Assembly (NCBI RefSeq): GCF_004137255.1
Contig: NZ_SDWT01000001.1
Location: forward strand, 372,001 to 436,000
Length of the DNA: 64,000 nt
DNA from: Nocardioides oleivorans
Lineage (GTDB): Bacteria; Actinomycetota; Actinomycetes; Propionibacteriales; Nocardioidaceae
Reading direction: 5' to 3'
Part shown: positions 59,521 through 64,000 of the stretch, piece by piece
Position numbering within the stretch: the stretch's first letter is position 1
How the letters are laid out: each line of letters starts with the position of its first letter
Made by a program: the position numbers and the translations under genes
Notes under the pieces: model-generated
What the model was told of the DNA's origin: nothing
What the model saw: the letters and a program-made list of their open reading frames with translations, nothing else
The model's database searches: none

Positions 59521-60401
59521 CCCTCGACCTCCCGTTCGACCTGCAGGCCCACCGCGGCGGCGCGGGCCTCTGGCCCGAGAACACCCTCGAGGCGTTCGGT
59601 CGCGCCCTGGCCCTGGGCGTCAGCACGCTCGAGCTCGACGTGCACCTCACCGCGCAGGACGACGTCGTCGTCTCGCACGACCCGACGGTCCACGGCGGGC
59701 TGGCCGACGCGCACCGCATCCGCGAGCTCACCCGCGCCGACCTGCCCCCGACGATGCCGCTGCTGCGCCAGGTCGCGGCGCTCCTCCGCGAGCGCGGAGC
59801 CGACCCGGTGCGGGTCAACCTCGAGATCAAGTACGACGCCCTCGACGCCGCGGAGCTGACCACCCGCGAGGAGTTCGTGGACAAGGTCGTCGCCGCGCTG
59901 AGGATCGACCGCATGGTCGAGCGCACCAGCATCCAGTGCTTCGACTGGGGCGTGCTGGCGCTCGTGCACGAGGCGGAGCCGAGGCTCGAGCGCAACCTGC
60001 TCGTGTCACCGAGGTACCTCCGCCCCGGCTCCGACGGACCCTCGCCGTGGTTCGACGGGATCGAGGTCGACCCCGACTTCGTCCGCACCGCGACGACGCA
60101 GGGGTTCACGGCGATCTCGCCCGTCCACGGCTCGCCCTACGCCAGCGGCGTGGCCGACCCGGCGTACACGCCCTTCACGACCGAGGCGCTCGTCTACGAG
60201 GCGCACGGGGCCGGGCTCCGCGTGGTCCCGTACGTCGTCGACGACGAGGCGACCATGCGCCACCTCGTCCGGATCGGCGTCGACGGGCTCATCACCAACC
60301 GCCCGGAGCGGCTGCGCGAGGTGCTCGCCGACGAGGGTCGCGACCTGCCGCCGGGCTTCCCCGGCAACCATCTGCCTGCGAAAGGCGTCTCCTTGTCATG
60401 A
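59517..60401 (+). CDS. Glycerophosphodiester phosphodiesterase
   Basis: A 294-residue enzyme with the GDPD signature: QAHRGGAGLWPENTLEAFGRAL, STLELDVHLTAQDDVVVSHDPTV, NLEIKYDALD, and VVPYVVDDEATMRHLVRIGVDGLITNRPERL. GTG 59517 overlaps the stop of the CoA-ligase gene. It probably acts on glycerophosphodiesters from phospholipid breakdown, in step with fatty acid activation. Second such gene in the window. Confidence 0.93.
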   Translation: MTLDLPFDLQAHRGGAGLWPENTLEAFGRALALGVSTLELDVHLTAQDDVVVSHDPTVHGGLADAHRIRELTRADLPPTMPLLRQVAALLRERGADPVRVNLEIKYDALDAAELTTREEFVDKVVAALRIDRMVERTSIQCFDWGVLALVHEAEPRLERNLLVSPRYLRPGSDGPSPWFDGIEVDPDFVRTATTQGFTAISPVHGSPYASGVADPAYTPFTTEALVYEAHGAGLRVVPYVVDDEATMRHLVRIGVDGLITNRPERLREVLADEGRDLPPGFPGNHLPAKGVSLS

Positions 60402-61462
60402 AGACCTCTCTGATCGGCGCCACGATGCTCGCCCTCGCAGCGGGCCTGGTCCCGGCGGCCTCGGGCACCGCCACCGCCGCCCCCGACGACCGGGCTCCCA
60501 GCACGGTGCTCGACGTCCGCAACCTCGCGCAGGGCGCGCCTCCGGCGATCGCCTGGGCCGAGAGGCGGTCGGGCAGGACGGTCGTGCACGGGGCCGACGG
60601 CACCACCACACCGGTCCACAACAGCATCAGCGAGCTCGCGCCGATGGGCTCGGGCTACGTGATCCAGACCGCCGGCGCCCGCCCCCCGACGACCTCGTGG
60701 GTCGCTGCCGACGGCACGGCGGGACGCCGCTCGTGGAGGACCGGCTACGGCCTCGCCGTCTCCGCCGAGGGTCGCGCCGTCGCGTTCTCGGGGCGCGGCG
60801 GCAAGGTGTGGTCGATCGACGACGAGGGCGACCGGGTGCTGCGCTTCAACCCGGTCCCGACCAGCGGCAAGGGCCGCGCCGTCGCGATGGTCGGCGAGAG
60901 CTGCAAGGAGGGCGACGAGGGCAACGGCTGCACGATCTACGTCAACGGCACCGTCAAGGGCGTGGCCGACAGCTGGTTCACCTCCTCCCACGGCATCGTC
61001 GACACGGCACCGAAGGTGCAGCTCACGACCACGGGTCGCGACCGCTGGCTGGGCGGCATCACGTCGGTCTCCGACATGGGCTCGTGCAGCGTGATGATGC
61101 GCAGCTGGAAGGTGCGGTGGCGCACGTGCGACAACCAGCTCTCCGGCATCTCGACCGACAACCGTCACGTCATCGGCACCCCGGCCTACGCCGACGGCTT
61201 CGGACCGCTGGAGCTCGACGTCCTGGCGACCGCGGACGGTGCCGTGGTGCACTCGTTCACCGGCAACCCCCGCTCGGCGACCTACTTCGAGCAGGTCTGG
61301 GAGGACGCCGCTCACGTGCTCGTGGTGACCTTCCAGAGGGGCCGGGGCGGCCAGGGCGAGTGGGCCGTCGTGCGGCTCGGCCTCGACGGCTCGATGGAGT
61401 ACGCCGTCGCGCCCCGCGCCGGCACCGACGTCAGGTCCCCGTTCCAGCTCCAGACGCGGTAG
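60398..61462 (+). CDS. Secreted hypothetical protein, beta-propeller-like
   Basis: A 354-residue protein with a signal peptide (LIGATMLALAAGLVPAASGTATA, cleavage near 28) and no anchor. The mature part has repeated beta-strand segments (GSGYVIQTAG, VSAEGRAVAFSGRGGKVWSID, GRDRWLGGITSVS) like TolB or YVTN propellers, and several Cys residues. ATG 60398 overlaps the stop of the phosphodiesterase (ATGA), giving a coupled operon. Role unknown. Confidence 0.75.
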   Translation: MKTSLIGATMLALAAGLVPAASGTATAAPDDRAPSTVLDVRNLAQGAPPAIAWAERRSGRTVVHGADGTTTPVHNSISELAPMGSGYVIQTAGARPPTTSWVAADGTAGRRSWRTGYGLAVSAEGRAVAFSGRGGKVWSIDDEGDRVLRFNPVPTSGKGRAVAMVGESCKEGDEGNGCTIYVNGTVKGVADSWFTSSHGIVDTAPKVQLTTTGRDRWLGGITSVSDMGSCSVMMRSWKVRWRTCDNQLSGISTDNRHVIGTPAYADGFGPLELDVLATADGAVVHSFTGNPRSATYFEQVWEDAAHVLVVTFQRGRGGQGEWAVVRLGLDGSMEYAVAPRAGTDVRSPFQLQTR

Positions 61463-61537
61463 CCGGGGCGGCCCCGGTCTAGACCTCGGGGGAATCACCG
61501 ATGCACGGTGCCCGTGGTGGCTGCTCCACTGGACGAC

Positions 61538-63688
61538 ATGCACCGACAGATCGCGGGATCCCTGACCGGACGCGTCACCAAGTGGCTCGTGCTGGTGGTG
61601 GTCGTCGTCATCACCGGCTTCATGGCCACCTTCTCGGCCAAGCTCGCCGACGTCCAGAACAACGAGGCGTCGTCGTGGCTGCCCGGATCGGCCGAGTCGA
61701 CCAAGGTGCTCGAGGAGCTGTCGGCCTCCGTCGACCCCAACGACATCCCGACGCTCGTGGTCTACCACCGCGACGGCGGCCTGACCGACGCCGACCTCGC
61801 CGCGATGGAGGAGGACGGCGCCGAGATCGCCGACCTCGAGGGCGTCACGGACCAGGGCGTGCTGACGCCCACCGCGGCCGAGGCGGCCGCGGCCCAGGGC
61901 GCACCGGTGCCGGCCCTCGTCTCCGAGGACGGCGAGGTGGCCTACCTCTACTTCGTGCTCAACTTCGGCAGCAACGGGTGGAACGCCATCCCCGCGGCGG
62001 CCGACGAGATCCGTGACCTCGCCACGATCGACGGCGGCGAGGTCCACCTCGCGGGCTACGGCGGCTCGGCCGCCGACTCGGCCGAGGCCTTCGAGGGCAT
62101 CGACACCAACCTGATCTTCGCCACGCTCGGCGTGGTCATCGTCATCCTGCTCTTCACCTACCGCAGCCCGATCCTCTGGCTGCTGCCGATCCTCTGCGCG
62201 GTGGTGGCCAACTTCATCGCGACCGGCCTGGTCTACCTGCTGGCGAAGTACGCCGACCTCACCGTCAACGGCCAGAGCCAGGCGATCCTCAGCATCCTGG
62301 TGATCGGCGCCGGCACCGACTACGCCCTGCTGCTGGTCGCGAGGTATCGCGAGGAGCTGCGCCGCCACGAGGACCGGCACGAGGCGATGGCGTTCGCGCT
62401 GCACCGCGCGGCGCCCGCGATCTTCGCCAGCGCCGCGACCGTCGCGGTCGGCATGCTGTGCCTGTCGTTCGCCGAGCTCAACTCCACGGCGGGGCTCGGC
62501 CCGGTGGCGGCGATCGGCGTCACGGTCACCATGCTCGTGATGGTCACGCTCCTGCCGGCCCTGCTGGTGATCTGCGGCCGCTGGGTGTTCTGGCCGAAGC
62601 GCCCGACCTTCCGGAGCGCGGAGCCGACCTCCACCGGGCTGTGGGCGAAGGTCGGCCGGACGATCAGCCACCGGCCCCGCCGCGTCTGGCTCGCCACGAC
62701 CGGCCTGCTGCTGCTGGCCTGCCTCGGCCTCTTCCGCCTCGACACCTCCGGCCTGTCGACCGAGGAGACCTACACGAAGGAGTTCGACTCCATCAAGGGA
62801 CAGAAGCTGCTCACCGAGCACGACCTGTCCGACAACTCCAACACGCTCCAGGTCGTCGCCGACACCGACGCCGTGGCCGACGTCGCCTCGTCGCTCGAGG
62901 GCATCGACGGCCTCGCCGCCCCGGGGGAGGTGCAGCCGCTCGCCGACGGGAGGTCGTGGTTCGAGGCGACGATCGACGCCGACGTCTCCTCCCCCGCGGC
63001 GGCCGACATCGTCGACGAGTCCCGCGACGCGGCCCACGCCGTGGACGGGGCCGACGCCCTCGTGGGTGGGGGTTCGGCGTTCTACGTCGACACCAAGATC
63101 GCCTCCGACCGCGACAGCCGCGTGATCATGCCGCTGGTGCTCGCCGTGGTGCTGCTCATCCTCATCGGGCTGCTGCGGGCCGTGGTCGCGCCCCTGATCC
63201 TGATGGCGACGGTGGTGCTGTCGTTCGGCGCCGCGCTCGGCATCTCGGCGCTGCTCTTCGAGTACGTCTTCGGCTTCGCCGGGTCCGATCCGGGCTTCCC
63301 GCTGTTCGCCTTCGTGTTCCTGGTGGCGCTCGGCATCGACTACAACATCTTCTTGATGACGCGCGTGCGCGAGGAGACCGCGACCTACGGCACCCGCAAG
63401 GGATCCCTGATCGCGCTGGCCTCGACCGGCGGGGTGATCACCTCGGCGGGGATCGTGCTCGCCGCGACCTTCCTGGTGCTCGGCTCGCTGCCGCTGGTGT
63501 TCCTCGCCGAGCTCGGCGTGGCCGTGGCACTCGGCGTCATGCTCGACACGATCGTGGTGCGCTCGGTGCTGGTGACCGCGCTCAACCTCGACCTCGGCGG
63601 CAAGATCTGGTGGCCGAGCAAGCTCGACAGTGCCGACACGCCCCTGACCGAGGCCGAGGCGGCCGCCCCGATGGAGACCGTGCACTGA
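61538..63688 (+). CDS. MMPL-family RND-type membrane transporter
   Basis: About 716 residues. Two six-helix bundles each follow a large extracellular loop. Seen: ITGFMATFSAKLADVQNNEASSWLPGSAESTKVLEEL, then the SILVIGAGTDYALLLVARYREELR segment with the conserved Gly-Asp pair, and the second copy FLVALGIDYNIFLMTRVREE. Relatives (MmpL) export cell-wall lipids or drugs. ATG 61538 is chosen; an upstream in-frame GTG at 61508 adds ten residues. The lipid substrate is unknown. Confidence 0.92.
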   Translation: MHRQIAGSLTGRVTKWLVLVVVVVITGFMATFSAKLADVQNNEASSWLPGSAESTKVLEELSASVDPNDIPTLVVYHRDGGLTDADLAAMEEDGAEIADLEGVTDQGVLTPTAAEAAAAQGAPVPALVSEDGEVAYLYFVLNFGSNGWNAIPAAADEIRDLATIDGGEVHLAGYGGSAADSAEAFEGIDTNLIFATLGVVIVILLFTYRSPILWLLPILCAVVANFIATGLVYLLAKYADLTVNGQSQAILSILVIGAGTDYALLLVARYREELRRHEDRHEAMAFALHRAAPAIFASAATVAVGMLCLSFAELNSTAGLGPVAAIGVTVTMLVMVTLLPALLVICGRWVFWPKRPTFRSAEPTSTGLWAKVGRTISHRPRRVWLATTGLLLLACLGLFRLDTSGLSTEETYTKEFDSIKGQKLLTEHDLSDNSNTLQVVADTDAVADVASSLEGIDGLAAPGEVQPLADGRSWFEATIDADVSSPAAADIVDESRDAAHAVDGADALVGGGSAFYVDTKIASDRDSRVIMPLVLAVVLLILIGLLRAVVAPLILMATVVLSFGAALGISALLFEYVFGFAGSDPGFPLFAFVFLVALGIDYNIFLMTRVREETATYGTRKGSLIALASTGGVITSAGIVLAATFLVLGSLPLVFLAELGVAVALGVMLDTIVVRSVLVTALNLDLGGKIWWPSKLDSADTPLTEAEAAAPMETVH

Positions 63689-63694
63689 CCTGCC

Positions 63695-64000
63695 TCAGGC
63701 AGGCAGCGTCAGGACCTCCACACCGTCCTCGGTGATCGCGACGGTGTGCTCGCTGTGGGCCGTCAGGCAACCGGTGGCGCTGCGGAGCGTCCAGCCGTCG
63801 TCGTCGGTGACCAGCTCGTCGGTGTCGGCCATGACCCACGGCTCGAGGGCGAGCAGGAGCCCCGGACGGAGCTGGTAGCCACGCCCCGCCCGGCCGTCGT
63901 TGGAGACGTGCGGGTCCTGGTGCATCGTCGTCCCGATGCCGTGCCCGCCGAACTGCATGTTGATCGGGTAGCCCGCACCGCCGAGCACGGAGCCGATGGC
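63695..64000 (-). CDS. map: Type I methionine aminopeptidase, C-terminal part
   Basis: The last about 101 residues of a metal enzyme that removes the initiator Met; the 5' part lies right of the window. Seen: INMQFGGHGIGTTMHQDPHVSN with the metal His, LLLALEPWVM with a metal Glu, and SEHTVAITEDGVEVLT with the last Glu. The gene converges with the MMPL gene, with 6 nt between stops. This is the second half of the pita-bread fold only. Confidence 0.93.
   Translation of the reverse strand, partial: AIGSVLGGAGYPINMQFGGHGIGTTMHQDPHVSNDGRAGRGYQLRPGLLLALEPWVMADTDELVTDDDGWTLRSATGCLTAHSEHTVAITEDGVEVLTLPA

Overview
The window is about 72-75% G+C by eye, with strongly G/C-ended codons, many GTG starts, GTGA/ATGA stop-start overlaps, F420-type and MMPL-type proteins and SigE-type ECF sigma factors. 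This points to a high-GC actinobacterium, most like Nocardioides or a close relative in Propionibacteriales (inference from gene content and order, not from a database search). It reads as chromosome. I see no tRNA or rRNA genes, insertion sequences, phage genes or CRISPR arrays.

Layout. 1-3.4 kb: tail of a LacI regulator and a sugar ABC uptake operon (binding protein plus two permeases, no ATPase). 3.4-5.4 kb: an ECF sigma factor with a membrane-anchored partner, then a 53-residue orphan. 5.5-12.1 kb: MFS exporter, monomeric isocitrate dehydrogenase, aquaporin with a long Gln/Pro tail, lipoprotein, malate dehydrogenase. 12.1-28.8 kb: a housekeeping block whose order is familiar in actinobacteria (DUF3017, folD, purH, purN, DUF6350, sucD, sucC, M23 peptidase, pcrA). 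It is interrupted by a YibE/F-type membrane protein, a sigma-like/membrane fusion with a lipoprotein, and a photolyase. 28.4-34.5 kb: universal stress protein and amino-acid permease, then a two-component system whose kinase carries a PspC domain, facing a second PspC protein. 34.4-42 kb: class V aminotransferase, glycerophosphodiesterase, YbaK and alpha/beta-hydrolase genes, and a two-gene ABC exporter with one ATP site lost. 42-64 kb: a mosaic of small catabolic, regulatory and unknown genes, two more ECF sigma/partner pairs, a fadD-glycerophosphodiesterase-secreted protein operon, an MMPL transporter and the end of a methionine aminopeptidase gene.

How the parts fit. Three TCA enzymes (icd, mdh, sucCD) and late purine/one-carbon genes (folD, purH, purN) make up the core. 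Envelope sensing is a repeated theme: three split sigma/membrane-protein pairs, one single-chain sigma-like/membrane fusion, and a PspC kinase/regulator pair. Two sigma genes and one lipoprotein gene share a TGCAACC...GTCAT type promoter. At least a dozen genes have a TANNNT-like hexamer 6-7 nt before the start codon, which predicts leaderless mRNAs and fixes several starts.

The most unusual items are the ABC exporter with one dead composite ATP site (38.5-42.0 kb), the sigma-like/transmembrane fusion (18.4-20.3 kb), the shared ECF promoter motif, the PspC kinase / PspC membrane-protein pair, and perfect palindromes at the icd and F420-oxidoreductase promoters. I found no clear candidate for an entirely new defence or mobile system.
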